64,000 nucleotides of DNA from Lumbricus terrestris (GCA_949752735.1 OX457047.1:6343766-6407765); one strand, 5' to 3'; shown: positions 37,697 to 48,665, counted from the first letter of the stretch. A program made the numbers and translations. Notes: a model not told the origin generated them from the sequence alone.

Positions 37697-40600
37697 TTAG
37701 CCTAAGTAGTTTTTCAACGAGTAGTGTCCGTGGGCTAAGGTATGTATGCCGTCTGCAAGTATTACCCGCTTATCATCTTCCGCGGACAGCGCGACTTTGT
37801 TCACCTCTTCGGTGTAAATGTCGTGATGATGTGACCTGATAACATTCATACGTCTAGATTGTTCTCGTTTGGTGAATAAACAGTTTTTGTAATCGTCGTG
37901 GGTTATGGTTTTCTTAACAACGTATTTTTTAACACCTTTGCATTTCTTATGATCCACTCCATCCATCTTATACGAATACAGTTTCGATCTCAAACCGACA
38001 AACTCTTCAATCTGTTTACCTGAAGCTTCGTCCTTGAACAAACCTATTACTTTCTTATTCACTCCAGTTTCAATACCGGACGGATGATCTTTCGCATAGT
38101 CGCTTGTATCAAACATGCTTCTAACATCGGGGGATATATCAGCGTAAAAGTCTACGGTTTTAATTTCGTAAGCTAGTGAATCAGTATCGGTGAATAATAG
38201 TTTAGCCCTATCTCCATACTTGTCCTTGATGTAATTATAATGAAAAGAATACATTAGAGTTTTACTCAAGTCTAGGATGCACATACCGAGATATATTGGC
38301 TTGTTATAGAGCAACGAAGTCTTTTTCATGTGAATGGCAATTAAATTTTCGTCAAAAATAGTCCTAGTGTCGTAACTCGTTTTCGCTGCTAGTTTTATGG
38401 CTTGCTTCTCGCTTGAAACCAGCTTAATATCTACGCGAGACTCTATATTTTCGCAAGTCTTACCAAACACACTATTGTTCATAAGTTTGAAAAAGTCTTT
38501 CTCAAAATCATTGGTTGCTTTAGTCCTCAGGTTAGTATTTAGGTCGATATATTTTTTCAACCAGGTGCTTTCTTCAAATTTAATTCCTCGATGAATTTTG
38601 GTAATCTTCAAACCTAGGCTTTCATACTGCTTCAAATTTTCATAATGGGTTATGTACTTTACTTTATCATTCAGATTTGGGATGAGTTTAGGTACAGTCG
38701 AAGATTCGGGTGTAATGTTCTCAGGAGCAAGAGGATAGTCGTTGTGAAGGTCGTGTAAATCTTTCGAATATTCCAAGTCCACCTCTAATATACACGGTAT
38801 CGATCTCCATGCGTTTAGCTCATCATCAGTCATCCACTGAAACCCATGAGTCGGCAGTTTCTTACACATTGCCCACCCGTACAAGTTGTTGGCATCTAAA
38901 TAGGTTATAAATGATGAGGGCTTGCTTTCGTCAAACGTGGACATGTACTTGTTATTTGCCTGCCCATAACGATGCGAAATTGTGCTAACGCCGCCTCTTA
39001 TCCCATGTTTAACCATTAGTATCATGTCATAGTCGTTTAATAATTCCAACTTTACTCCAGTCAACTTTAATGAGGCATCCCATGCTAGACCTGGAGAAGT
39101 ATAATACCAGGCGGGATCTAGGTTGTAGTTCTTCATACAAACGTCTCTAAAATTCTCAAAGACATCGGCGAGTAGGAGAACATCGCTCACGTTATATAAA
39201 TCGTGATATTCTCTGAATGTTTTGAAACCGAATTCTTTCCATACCACCTGTGCGTGGTTGTAGTCTTCGTCACTGATGCCTGAGTCGTTTAGTTTCGAAT
39301 AGAATACCGACTTTGGTGGTAGTTCTGTTTCATTCAATTGATCGATGGAACTAACGTGGTCGTACGGATACACCCCTTTTCTAAGCAAGAGATCGAGTTG
39401 ATTACCTGAGTAGTACTTGCTTATATTTTTACACTGGTCTTTACTTAGGTTCTTCGATAAAGCGTCGAGGCTCGCTGGCATGAATCTAAAACTATCGATG
39501 AAACGTAATTCACGCTTGACCACTTTCTCTTTCCCTTCTTTGTTAATAAACTTATCGACTACGATCTCTCTGCTAAATGAGATATACTTTTCTTCGTTGC
39601 AGGGAATGCATTTAATCTGTTCATTATCACCACCTCGTAATTTCTTCACGAATAGATGGCTATCGTAGCCGGTTAGATTATGGAATACTACTGGGAAAAA
39701 CTTGGGGACTCTATACTTTAGATTACAAATCTTATGAGCTGCGCCTCTGAATTCCCCAGTAAGATGGCAGTGGTCTCTTACTCGCATGTTATTGTCATTA
39801 TCATCATCAACAAAGAACTCACCCCCGCATATATGGCAAACAGTAGCCGAGTTGTATAGCTTACTGTCTTTCTTTCCAAATATCATTTTCTTTGGGAATT
39901 TAAATCGATTATAAATATCTTTTATATCCACTATAAGACTGTCAATAAATATCTGCGCTACATCATCGTCTTCGCTCTTCGCTGTAAACGTTACAGGAGC
40001 TTGCGAAAATAGGTCATCATCGAAACATTTTATGTAGTAACAAAACGAGCTAGGAGTATGTTTCTGGTATTTATTAGTGTAAGACGTGCTGGGATCGGGT
40101 TGGCATGTATCGATCGGTTTAATGAAGGATTCGAAATCCGCATAGATAATAAAAGGTACTCGCATTTTTCGATAATAATTTTTAAAAGTCAACATAGTTC
40201 CTGGGCTTGGGAGTTCTATTCGTTGGGCGTCATGTTGCGAACAGTACTCGATGTGTTTGTTAAGCGAGTCTATCGATCTGTAGCCTATTAAACATCTTCT
40301 GCAATAGTGCATCGAATTTACAGATTTTTCTGTTCGTGCCGCCATCAATCTATTAAAGTTCTTGATCAAGCAGTAATGCTTCTTTTCATCGTTGGAAATA
40401 AGCAGTAGATCTACACAGGTATCACTTTCATGCTTCGATATGTATAATGGGTATACGCTCTTTTCAAAGCCGAATACGCTAACGCTAATGTTATTACGGC
40501 GCTCAAACTTATTTATAATATTAGCATCAGCCGCAATTGGGAACACGATACCGCTCCAATCGAGTTTCTTAGATTGTTCTATCAGATCTTTAGTGATTCT

Positions 40601-40966
40601 ATGCGGGTTATCTTCAGTTGGATTCAACGCCCTTGTAATACACCATTTGAAACATTCTTCGTCTTCGTTTTTCATATTAATAATAGCCTTTTTATTTACC
40701 AAATACTCGGGAAGCTGAATATATGAACTACCTTTCAATGGCTTGTATACCACTGTATCGATATCCAACTTCAAAACGGCCTTGAATCGCCAATTACTAC
40801 CCCGCATCTGATAACTCGCCATACTCTCCTTAATTTTATCCACTGCGTTGGTATATATTTCCTTCACATCGGTTGCTTCTAAAATAATATCAGTCTTTGA
40901 TTTGAAATTAGGCTCAGCCGTTGCTATTTCACCGGATTTTATATCTACTTTCTCCATTACACACAT
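37697..40966 (-). CDS. Protein-primed family B DNA polymerase (Polinton PolB), intact
   Basis: The replicative polymerase of the element is 1089 residues with no stop or frameshift. Exonuclease motifs: IIYADFESF (D277, E279), HNLTGYDSHLF (about 429-438) and YNVSDVLLLADVF (about 591-603). Polymerase motifs: A YLDANNLYGWAM (689-700), B KLMNNSVFGK (827-836) and C LLFTDTDSL (923-931). Cys/His clusters at about 222-242 and 377-414 (CHICGGEF, RDHCHLTGEFRGAAHKICN) may bind zinc. A terminal-protein-like N-terminal region (1-260) is typical for this group. ATG codons 1 and 4 are both possible starts. Unlike its neighbours it lacks a TATAAA-like start context, suggesting different expression timing. 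Confidence 0.95.
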   Translation of the reverse strand: MCVMEKVDIKSGEIATAEPNFKSKTDIILEATDVKEIYTNAVDKIKESMASYQMRGSNWRFKAVLKLDIDTVVYKPLKGSSYIQLPEYLVNKKAIINMKNEDEECFKWCITRALNPTEDNPHRITKDLIEQSKKLDWSGIVFPIAADANIINKFERRNNISVSVFGFEKSVYPLYISKHESDTCVDLLLISNDEKKHYCLIKNFNRLMAARTEKSVNSMHYCRRCLIGYRSIDSLNKHIEYCSQHDAQRIELPSPGTMLTFKNYYRKMRVPFIIYADFESFIKPIDTCQPDPSTSYTNKYQKHTPSSFCYYIKCFDDDLFSQAPVTFTAKSEDDDVAQIFIDSLIVDIKDIYNRFKFPKKMIFGKKDSKLYNSATVCHICGGEFFVDDDNDNNMRVRDHCHLTGEFRGAAHKICNLKYRVPKFFPVVFHNLTGYDSHLFVKKLRGGDNEQIKCIPCNEEKYISFSREIVVDKFINKEGKEKVVKRELRFIDSFRFMPASLDALSKNLSKDQCKNISKYYSGNQLDLLLRKGVYPYDHVSSIDQLNETELPPKSVFYSKLNDSGISDEDYNHAQVVWKEFGFKTFREYHDLYNVSDVLLLADVFENFRDVCMKNYNLDPAWYYTSPGLAWDASLKLTGVKLELLNDYDMILMVKHGIRGGVSTISHRYGQANNKYMSTFDESKPSSFITYLDANNLYGWAMCKKLPTHGFQWMTDDELNAWRSIPCILEVDLEYSKDLHDLHNDYPLAPENITPESSTVPKLIPNLNDKVKYITHYENLKQYESLGLKITKIHRGIKFEESTWLKKYIDLNTNLRTKATNDFEKDFFKLMNNSVFGKTCENIESRVDIKLVSSEKQAIKLAAKTSYDTRTIFDENLIAIHMKKTSLLYNKPIYLGMCILDLSKTLMYSFHYNYIKDKYGDRAKLLFTDTDSLAYEIKTVDFYADISPDVRSMFDTSDYAKDHPSGIETGVNKKVIGLFKDEASGKQIEEFVGLRSKLYSYKMDGVDHKKCKGVKKYVVKKTITHDDYKNCLFTKREQSRRMNVIRSHHHDIYTEEVNKVALSAEDDKRVILADGIHTLAHGHYSLKNYLG

Positions 40967-41045
40967 GAGATTGAGTTGAACTTTTACCCCTCGATTTTTC
41001 GCTAACAGCCTAACTACCTGCGATCTTACAGCCTTGAGAAAAGAT

Positions 41046-41492
41046 TCAACATCGACCCTGTTGTTGCCCTCGATCGTGTATCTTTTTAGTAAACCCTTTG
41101 ATAGCCGTCGCAGTCTCTTGAAGTTTGAACCTATGAACGGGTGGTTTTATTCGAGGGGGTAACTGACTAATCTCACTATTCAGCCAATCTGTGAAAGATT
41201 GATTTTTCGACTTCAAAAATTTCCAAGTATGATTAGACAATAATGCCGTAAGTTCCTCTTTTCCTAATCTTGAATATCCTCGTGTGCCTCTCTGTTTCGC
41301 AATTTCTCGCTATTCTCGTATAGTACCCAGAGTATGCGTTGGAACCTTAATGTCTGGTGTCCGAGCGCTTAGTCTATCTCCATGCTTTATGAACGCTATA
41401 AGTTCCTCTTTTGGTAGTTTTGAGTATCCTTTTTGTCCTCTTTGTTTAGGAATTTGTCGTAATTGTTTCAGATTATACGTATCGTAGTTCAT
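41046..41492 (-). pseudogene. SAP-repeat protein split by an in-frame TAG
   Basis: Two short frames, 41310-41492 and 41046-41240, lie in the same reading frame, separated by a TAG at 41310-41312. The first has YNLKQLRQIPKQRG, YSKLPKEELIAFI; after the stop comes a second related unit, REIAKQRGTRGYSR, GKEELTALL. Each is a SAP/Rho-N-like helix pair that binds nucleic acid. The remainder (SFTDWLNSEISQLPPRIKPP) is unassigned. The start follows TTGTATATAAA and is the gene nearest the right inverted repeat. As read, only a one-unit protein of 60 residues is made. A terminal-repeat-binding role is speculation based on position. Confidence 0.6.
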
Positions 41493-41580
41493 TTTATATA
41501 CAAGATATTATCTTTATACTGATACAAGAAAATTTTTTTGTTATTTTATATACACAAGAAAAAAAAATTTTATGATCGGG

Positions 41581-42055
41581 TGACTCATCATCGAAACTAC
41601 TGGAAATTCCCCGCATGATGAGTCATAGGCGCGTGCTGGGTTGGTTGGCAAAAGTTGAACCATGGTTATGGGTTGGTTGGTAGAAGTTTAACCATGGTTT
41701 GGGTTGAATGCACAACGGATCAAGAAAATATTTTTTTGTTATTTTATAAAGTAGGGAAAAAAAATAAAAATTGTGTTGGAAAAAGTTGAACCATGGTTAT
41801 GGGTTGGTATATTTTTGAACCATGGTTATGGGTTGGTATATTTTTGAACCATGGTTATGGGTCGACACATTTTTTGATGAGTCGGCATATTTTTTTGAAC
41901 CATGGTTATGGGTCGACACATTTTTTGATGAGTCGGCATATTTTTTGAACCATGGTTATGGGTTGGTATATTTTTGAACCATGGTTATGGGTGATTTGGA
42001 AAAGTTGAACCATGGTTAAGGTCAAATGTTCCAGAATAGTCTTAATCTATCTACT
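41581..42055 (-). repeat. Right terminal inverted repeat, one iteron unit longer than the left
   Basis: This 475-bp arm matches the left arm end to end except for one additional unit of about 51 bp (AACCATGGTT..ATGCCGACTC..GTCGACCC, around 41877-41930), which accounts for the length difference from 424. It has nine AACCATGGTT palindromes. The inner hairpin TGACTCATCAT/ATGATGAGTCA lies at 41581-41625. Confidence 0.93.
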
Positions 42056-42061
42056 GAACAT
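42056..42061. repeat. Polinton target-site duplication, right copy
   Basis: GAACAT, identical to 25886-25891. Confidence 0.93.
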
Positions 42062-43300
42062 TGCTACGATTGTCACATACGGTAAATTGCAACGACGTGA
42101 AAGTACTTAAATACGTGTACAATATAATCATTTCGTTGAAAGTACAAGTATTGCGGTTTGTTGATGCTTCGTTGCATGTGAAAGTATTCAAACTTTTGCT
42201 TAAGTACTTTCACTTCGTTATTGTACAACACTGGAAAAAGTAATGAATTGAAAGTGGTCAAATTTATACGAATTAAGTCTGATATATGAAAGAAAATATG
42301 ATGAAAAATGATAGTCTTTATCAGGTGTTGTAAATTCAAAGCAATAATAACGAGTAGCATGCGCTGCACGCAGCATGACCATTAGGATCAGTACTTGACG
42401 GAGTAAGAAGACAGGATCCTATTTTTTAGCCAGCCATCAACTAACGTTGTGATACCACCGAATCTGCATAGTTACTTTACGTGGGTGCATGTTTCAAATT
42501 GGAACAGGTCTCAATGCCTCTTGTCTGGTATATGTGGTGGCACGCGGACGATACGCGTTAAATGTTGTGGCACACTGTGCTCAGAAAGTTGACCACCACA
42601 GGATTAGATTCACTCTATTTCACATCTAGACATTTATTAGTTGTTTCTTCAGTTCCATGATTAAAGCGTAAATCTTGATAGAACCTAACATAAAAATGTG
42701 TGTTGTTGACATATAGTCAAAAAAAACAAGATAAAGTACACATTAGCAGGTTTCCACAATCAAGAGAAATTTGAGTAGTTTTTAAACATTTGTTCAGAAT
42801 TATAGCGACAATTAAAAGGTTTTACTACACGAAAACGACAGAACTAGCTACCTCATACCTATTCCCCGTACTAAATTCCTGAAGCGACAGTCAAAAGTCA
42901 TGCGGAAGGCACAATTTTATTCACGCGCTCACGTGCATGCATAATGCACAGAATAATTAAAAAGATTCTGAAAGAAAAATGAAATTATTAAGTCGATAGA
43001 CATAACCCAGGCCCTAATCCTGACATTTTTCAGCGTCAGGGTTCGTGCACTTCTTCAGAAAAAAGAAGCCACGGAAATTACATTGAAATTTCCTGCTGTT
43101 AATAACCGACAAGATTCTATAATATTATCATCATCACCGTCATTCGACATTGTTCGCAAAAGAAGAAGCAGCATTTTGTTATCATTACATTTCTAAACTA
43201 TCTATAGCATTATTAAACACGTTCTTGGAGGTGTCTAACGTCAGAACTCCCACGTTGTGCATATAATATAATAGTGACCATTCTATGCTTACAACCTAGG
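42062..43300. other. Gene-free AT-rich stretch right of the Polinton
   Basis: No supported gene or long repeat. CAAAGTACTT-like blocks (GTGAAAGTACTTAAATAC, AAGTACTTTCACTTCGTT) form small inverted repeats at 42098-42215. GGAGGTGTCTAACGTCAG at about 43227 is a dispersed core motif. Confidence 0.5.
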
Positions 43301-43319
43301 AATAATTTGCCTGCTTTCT

Positions 43320-43425
43320 ACCAGTTGCTCAAGACCTATCTTTTTAGATGTGGCTGGGCTGGGAGCGCCTCTGAACAGGCTTCTTGAAGAGGCGCCATAT
43401 ACGTTTTCGGAATGAATGAATTTTC
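43320..43425 (+). repeat. LINE 3'-tail remnant
   Basis: CCAGTTGCTCAAGACCTATC, CTGGGAGCGCCTCTGAACAG and TTGAAGAGGCGCCATATA match the 3' stem block of CR1-like copies at 5090 and 51990. Confidence 0.6.
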
Positions 43426-44054
43426 ATTTAGCATCGGTTTAGAACGTTTTAAAGGTTAGAAATTTAGCGCTTTAGCCGAGCTCGTTTATACCGTTTTTAA
43501 AAGACAGCAACAAAACAGCAACATCTGTATTTATTGTTTTTAGTAATAAGAAGAATTAAATTTAATTCGATGCTAATTGCGTCAATCTACGATTCTACGT
43601 TGTACGTGGATGCGAAGAATTTGGGTAAATTCACAACCCCTTAGGTGAAACATTACATATACTGGAAGTGTAATCGATTAAAAAGGTGTCAAAATTGAGA
43701 CAACAAAGCGTGAGACAATTATTACTAAAAGGCATGCAGCAAAAGTGCCAGATAAACATTCCGCGTCGTATTCTGTGAGCAATTCTTTCTGAATACTAAA
43801 TTTCAACTACAACGTCAGAAGTTGAAAGTTTTTGGAATGAAATGTTTTGTCACCAGATGTCACTCGGGAATATTTTTTCCCAACAAGGGGCGATTTGCGG
43901 CGAGACAAAGGAAAACAAACCCCTTGTCATGTAACCCATGCATTGAGGCTATTCTCAAATCTATCACCCCAAGACACATCACAACCTCAAAAATAATCAT
44001 CATCCCCAAAACTCTACCCGATAGGCCTATTCACAAATTCACAAATTCCCTAAT

Positions 44055-44073
44055 ACAAAAACACCTTTAAAAC
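44055..44073. repeat. LINE target-site duplication, left copy
   Basis: ACAAAAACACCTTTAAAAC is repeated exactly at 47451-47469. Confidence 0.88.
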
Positions 44074-47000
44074 TTCTTCTTGTCCTTCTGGCTAGGATTA
44101 ATCCCTCGCTGTGGAGGGGTCAGCCACTCGGATCCTTTGTCTCCATGTTGTTCTGTCTCCAGCGTCTTCCTTACTCAGACCAAGAAATTCCATGTCCTGT
44201 TGGATCATATCCATCCATCTCTTCTTCTGCCGCCCACGGCTGCGGCGTCCCTGTACTTCCGCACGCATGATTCTTTTGATGCTACCGTCCTCATCCGATC
44301 GCTCCACATGCCCGTACCACCGTAGTCTGGACTCTCGTATTTTATCAGATATACAGGCTACTCCAACTGCTTTTCGTATGTTTTCGTTTCTTCTCTTATC
44401 TTTCAAAGAGACTCCAAGTATCCACCTCAGCATCCTCATTTCTGTTCTCTCCAGCAGCTCCTCCTCTCTCCTCCTCAGCGTCCAAGCTTCCGCTCCATAC
44501 ATCATCACCGGTCTTATCATTGTCCTGTATATCTTTCCTTTAAGATGAATCCTGATTTTTGGGTCACATAATATGCATGTCAGATCTCTCCATTTCTGCC
44601 AAGCTGCTTTTATCCTGTTCTTTACATCTTGTTCACATCCTCCTTTAGCATTCATTACCGACCCTAGATATTTGAAGGTCTCCACCTGCCTCAGTGTATT
44701 TCCTTCACCATCAACAATCACCAAGTCCTCATCTGTCTTTGAACACACCATGGTTTCGGTCCTTACTGGCATTTATTTTTAGGCCCTTCTTTTCCATTGT
44801 CGTCTGCCAACCAGTGAAGCTTGCCTGGCCCTTTTGAGCCGATTCATCCGCCACAATCAGGTCATCAGCATACAGCATGTCCCAAGGTACCTCTCTCCTG
44901 ATGTTCTCCGATATCGCATCCATTACAATGATGAATAGTAGTGGGCTCAGGCATGATCCCTGATGTACGCCAACTCGTATTTCAAATTCCACCGTGTCCC
45001 CTGCCCTGCACCTCACCGAAGTGCGTGCCCCATCGTACATGGACTTCACTAGTCGCACAATCTTCTCCGTCACTCCTTTCTTCCTAAGACTCCAGTATAC
45101 CACCTCCCTTGGCACTCTATCAAAGGCCTTCTCCAAATCCACGAAGGTCCAGTATCTCTTGTTGTTTCCTTCCAAGACTTTTTCCTGCATTTGCCTCATG
45201 ATGAATATTGCATCTGTTGTTCCCCTACCTTTCATGAAGCCAAATTGATTATCATGTATCTCAACTTGCTGTCTAAGGCGCCCTTCAATCACCCTTTCAT
45301 ACACTTTCAACCCGATCTCCAGGAGCTTGACCCCTCGAGCTGTAGCTACCGCATTCCAGTGCATCTCCCTTCTGCTTGTAGATTGTTACTATTTCACTTG
45401 CCTTCAGATCATCCGGTAACAACTCATGCCTCATGAAGTCATTTAGAATTATGTAGAGCCAGTCAATGCCATCCTGATCAAGAGCCTTAAGCATTACAGC
45501 TGTCATTCCTGATGGTCCTGGTGCTTTGTTGTTCTTCATCCGCTGTATTGCCAGTTCGATCTCTTTACGTGTTATTTCGTTTTCCGGTCCTTCCACAGGA
45601 TCCTCCTTCTCCAGCGGTTCCCTTGCATTTTCCACATTAAGCAGCTCATCGAAGTATGACTTCCATCTGTCCCTGATGGATTCCTCATCAGTTAGAATCT
45701 TACCATCAGCATCCTTGATCATATTCACCGATTGTTTGTCTTGCCTGCTTCTCTGTCTGGCCTTCGCCAGCCTGTATATTTTTGCCTCTCCCTCCTTTGT
45801 ATCGAGTTCATCGTATAGTTGCTGTACTGAAATACTCTTTGCTCTCGCCACAGCTCTCTTTGTTTCCTTGCATGCTATCTTGTATGCTCCTCTCAGGCCT
45901 GCATCCAACCGATTTGCCTGCCACGTTTTGAAAGCCGCTTTTTTGACCTTTACTGCCTTCTGTACATCCTCCGCCCACCACCACGTTTCCCGCTCTGACC
46001 TTTTCTGGCCTCTTGTGACACCACATATTTTCTTGGCTGTATCAATCATACCTGTTTTCAGATTTTCCCAGGTAATTTCCTTCTCTTCACGCAGATGTGT
46101 CTGCATTTCCTGTTTGAAAGCCGCCAGGTTATCACCCTTCAGTTTCCATGTTCTAATTCGTTCTGCTTGTTTAACCTTCTTTTCTGTTTGGTGTGGCCAC
46201 ATCTGCATACACATGACCAGGATTCTATGTTGTTTGACAGCTGCTTCCCCTGGTATCACCTTGCAGTCTTTTACATTCCTTCTGTCAGCCCGTCTCACCA
46301 TCAGATAGTCAATTTGGCTAGCATGGTGTCCACTACGGTATGTTATTTGGTGTTCCTGCAGCTTCTGAAAACATGTGTTAACAACAACCAGATCCAGTCC
46401 CTGTGCCATCTCCAAGAATCTTTCCCCTTCCTCATTCCTATCACCAACTCCATGTCCTCCGTGTACACCCTCATAGCCCGCAGCCTCCAGACCCACGTGC
46501 CCATTCATATCCGCGCCCACCACCAACTGCTCAGTGGTTGGCATAGATCGTATTAGTGCCTCCATGTCCCTGATGAAGACATCCTTCTCCTCCTGCGCAC
46601 ATCCTACCTGTGGTGCGTATCCAGAGATCACGTTGAAGACCTTCCCGTGCATCACCAGTTTCACAGACATAAGTCTATCGCTGTGTCTTGTCACCTCCAC
46701 CACAGCCTGCTTCAGTTCCGGGTCCAATATCACCCCTACTCCATTCTGTTTGTTTTTACCTCCACTATAGAGCACCTTGTATCCATCCCCGATCTCCCTA
46801 GCACTTTGTCCCGTCCATCTAACCTCCTGCAGGCATAGTATGTTTATTCTCCTCCGCTGCATCACGTCCACTATCTCCCTAGATTTTCCGGTAAGACTAC
46901 CTACATTCCAGGTAGCTAGTCTTATGCTCTTTGCATTTTGATTTTCGTCGCTTACGGGGTACGCCCTAGCAGTCCCTTGCTGACTTATCACACCGTCCGG

Positions 47001-47450
47001 GCAACGATGCGCGTCGTTTACAGAGAACGCCCTAGCCATATGCGCAACATGTATGAACGGATCCATTGAAAAAATTTGAGGCGTGGTTTTTCTGACCGGA
47101 TGCCCTTCCTGACGTCAACCACAGTTATCGGCTGTGGACCTAGCCTTTGGTGGTCACCGACCCGCAAGGCAGCGGGGGCCACATGCTTATTTGATGGCGG
47201 CATGCACTCGCCATGTCACAAGGCCGTCTGAAGGCAAATGCAGTTTTTAAATGTGAGACAAGGTGCCACCCTTGTCCCACACTGCGCCCTGTTAGCCCTG
47301 CCGCTGTTGGTCCGCGACTGCTTATTCGCCAGGTTTGACCCTGCTTATTTCGCAGCTAACCTCTATATCTAAAGGCCATTCCACTATCCGCCACCTGTGG
47401 ACGCGTGTGGTAGCAGCCAGCTCTGCCCTAGCCACAGCTCTGCCCTAGCC
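44074..47450 (-). mobile_element. RTE-like LINE insertion, 3.4 kb, with 19-bp duplication
   Basis: The element is bounded by a 19-bp perfect direct repeat. Its 5' end is at 47450, with a leader including GGAAGGGCATCCGGTCAGAA (about 47085-47110). One EN-RT reading region follows, and it ends at 44074 with CCAGAAGGACAAGAAGAA. RTE elements typically have one main ORF, short 3' UTRs and short simple-repeat tails. The target was the end of a 118-bp inverted-repeat element. Confidence 0.85.
44098..47066 (-). pseudogene. Endonuclease-reverse transcriptase polyprotein, two frameshifts
   Basis: The frame from 47066 has the apurinic-type endonuclease: IRLATWNVGSLTGK, ILCLQEVRWTG, VISGYAPQVGC, VVGADMNGHVG and HHASQIDYLMVRR. 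The RT begins NNKAPGPSGMTAVMLKAL. A frame change near 45340-45350, next to an AGCT-type short duplication, moves to RGVKLLEIGLKVYERVIE, motif A FVDLEKAFDRVPRE, motif B VHQGSCLSPLLFIIVM and motif C MLYADDLIV. A second change near 44755-44790 leads to FKYLGSVMNAKGG, MRMLRWILGVSLKDKRRN, LRWYGHVERSD and GRQKKRW. All catalytic motifs are still present but split over three frames. The type is RTE-like, often mis-annotated in databases as craniofacial development protein 2-like. Confidence 0.88.
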
Positions 47451-47469
47451 ACAAAAACACCTTTAAAAC
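47451..47469. repeat. LINE target-site duplication, right copy
   Basis: Exact copy of 44055-44073. Its last 13 bases are the beginning of the inverted-repeat element at 47457. Confidence 0.88.
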
Positions 47470-47573
47470 GATGGAATCTAATGTTATATATACTAGAAAA
47501 CGGCATACGAGAATTATTATGCACTGTCTCAACAAACATTTTTATAGCGCTGACTAAATTCCTTTAGAGGGTG
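47457..47573 (+). mobile_element. 118-bp inverted-repeat element, copy B (LINE inserted at its edge)
   Basis: It begins ACACCTTTAAAACGATGGAA, has CTAATGTTATATATAC and ends TTCCTTTAGAGGGTGT. It matches copies A (15222-15339) and C (48666-48784). Confidence 0.6.
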
Positions 47574-47629
47574 TGTATCAATAGTTTATCATTCTTCGCA
47601 ATTTCGGTATGCTTCCTTCCTCGCTCCAC

Positions 47630-48298
47630 TCCAGGTAGGCATCGCCAACACAGGAGGCGGTGAAGCAGCGGATCACGCAGCCAGAGCGTTTGTTAACAAC
47701 ATGCCACCGGACCACGTCTTCGTCAAACTGAAATTCGCCAACGCATTTAACACATTGAGAAGGGATGTAATGCTACAATCAGTTCACGAGACAATATACC
47801 TTGACTGTACGCATTTATCTTCCAAGCGTATCTATGTCACAGAATCTCTTCTCCAGTTCGGGAAGTTCGAGGTTCTTTCACAAATGGGGCCGCAGTAAGG
47901 CGACCCTCTTGGCCCCTAGCTCTTCTGCTTGCCACTCCAGCCTGTCCTTTGCTCGTTGATTTCTACCTTTAGAGTGGGGTACCTGGGCGACCTCTCGTTG
48001 GGGGGGTAGACCAGAGGATATATGTCAAGATCTTGCTATCATTGCTAAACTGGAATCTTCCATAGGAATCCGATTGAACCGAAAGAAATGTGAAATCTTG
48101 ACGAAGAATGAGTTATCTGATGAAGACTTCGACAATTTTAAGCAGATAAATCGAGAGTCGTTGACATTTCTAGAAGCGCCGCTCTTCAAACGTAAGGCAT
48201 TGAATGACGCACTTCAAGACCAAAGAGATAGCCTGGACCAGGCTGTGAAGGATTTGCTGAGACTGCCTGTACATGTAGCTTTGATGTTGCTGCGGTGA
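47630..48298 (+). pseudogene. Reverse transcriptase fragment of another LINE type
   Basis: The frame reads GGGEAADHAARAFVNN, then MPPDHVFVKLKFANAFNTLR (motif A region, with Asp replaced in KLKFANAF), LLQFGKFEVLSQMGPQ, a TAA stop at 47896-47898, then GDPLGP (motif B). Downstream, 48020-48298 gives ESSIGIRLNRKKCEIL (motif D) and FLEAPLFKRKALNDAL. The piece is interrupted, lacks the N- and C-termini and cannot function. It represents a clade distinct from the other LINEs here. Confidence 0.7.
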
Positions 48299-48665
48299 TT
48301 CCTTTAGCCATTACTCCATTCAATGTACATTAACAATATTTCATTTCACTGTACCATGTCTGTAGACCAAAATGCGGTTAGCAATTGGTGAATTAAAAAA
48401 TTAAAAAATATTCTTTTATTAACTTATCTTATAGTAGGCCTTATAGTCTCTGTGCCAGTTATCCGTAGCAGTAACATAGACAGTAGCAGTGATAATTGTA
48501 ATTTCGATTTGATTTCTGTGTTGAATTGATTCAGTTTAAGAATTTGTATGGCGCTCCTGAAAAAGTCCACGCAGACTCGCCCCCGGTCCAGTGAGGGTGA
48601 TATAAAAAGAGTTTTAAATAACCTGCTTGACACTCGCGAGTAATGCATAGAACTGTTCGCGGCCA

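Larger units (their letters stand above)
25892..42055. mobile_element. Complete Polinton/Maverick (adintovirus-like) element, 16.2 kb
   Basis: Both termini start AGTAGATAGATTAAGACTAT (right end inverted). They are followed by long terminal inverted repeats and are flanked by a perfect 6-bp duplication, GAACAT. The interior codes for the diagnostic Polinton set: retrovirus-like integrase, protein-primed family B DNA polymerase, packaging ATPase, adenain-type cysteine protease, double jelly-roll MCP and penton-like minor capsid. It also codes for adintovirus-like extras. Nothing else is inserted inside. Perfect target duplication indicates recent integration or strong local preservation, while several virion genes carry frame lesions. 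Confidence 0.96.

Noticed and set aside
45526..46556. Plus-strand open frame of 260 codons inside the LINE
   Set aside because: It is antisense to the endonuclease-RT coding region, which has all expected motifs on the minus strand.
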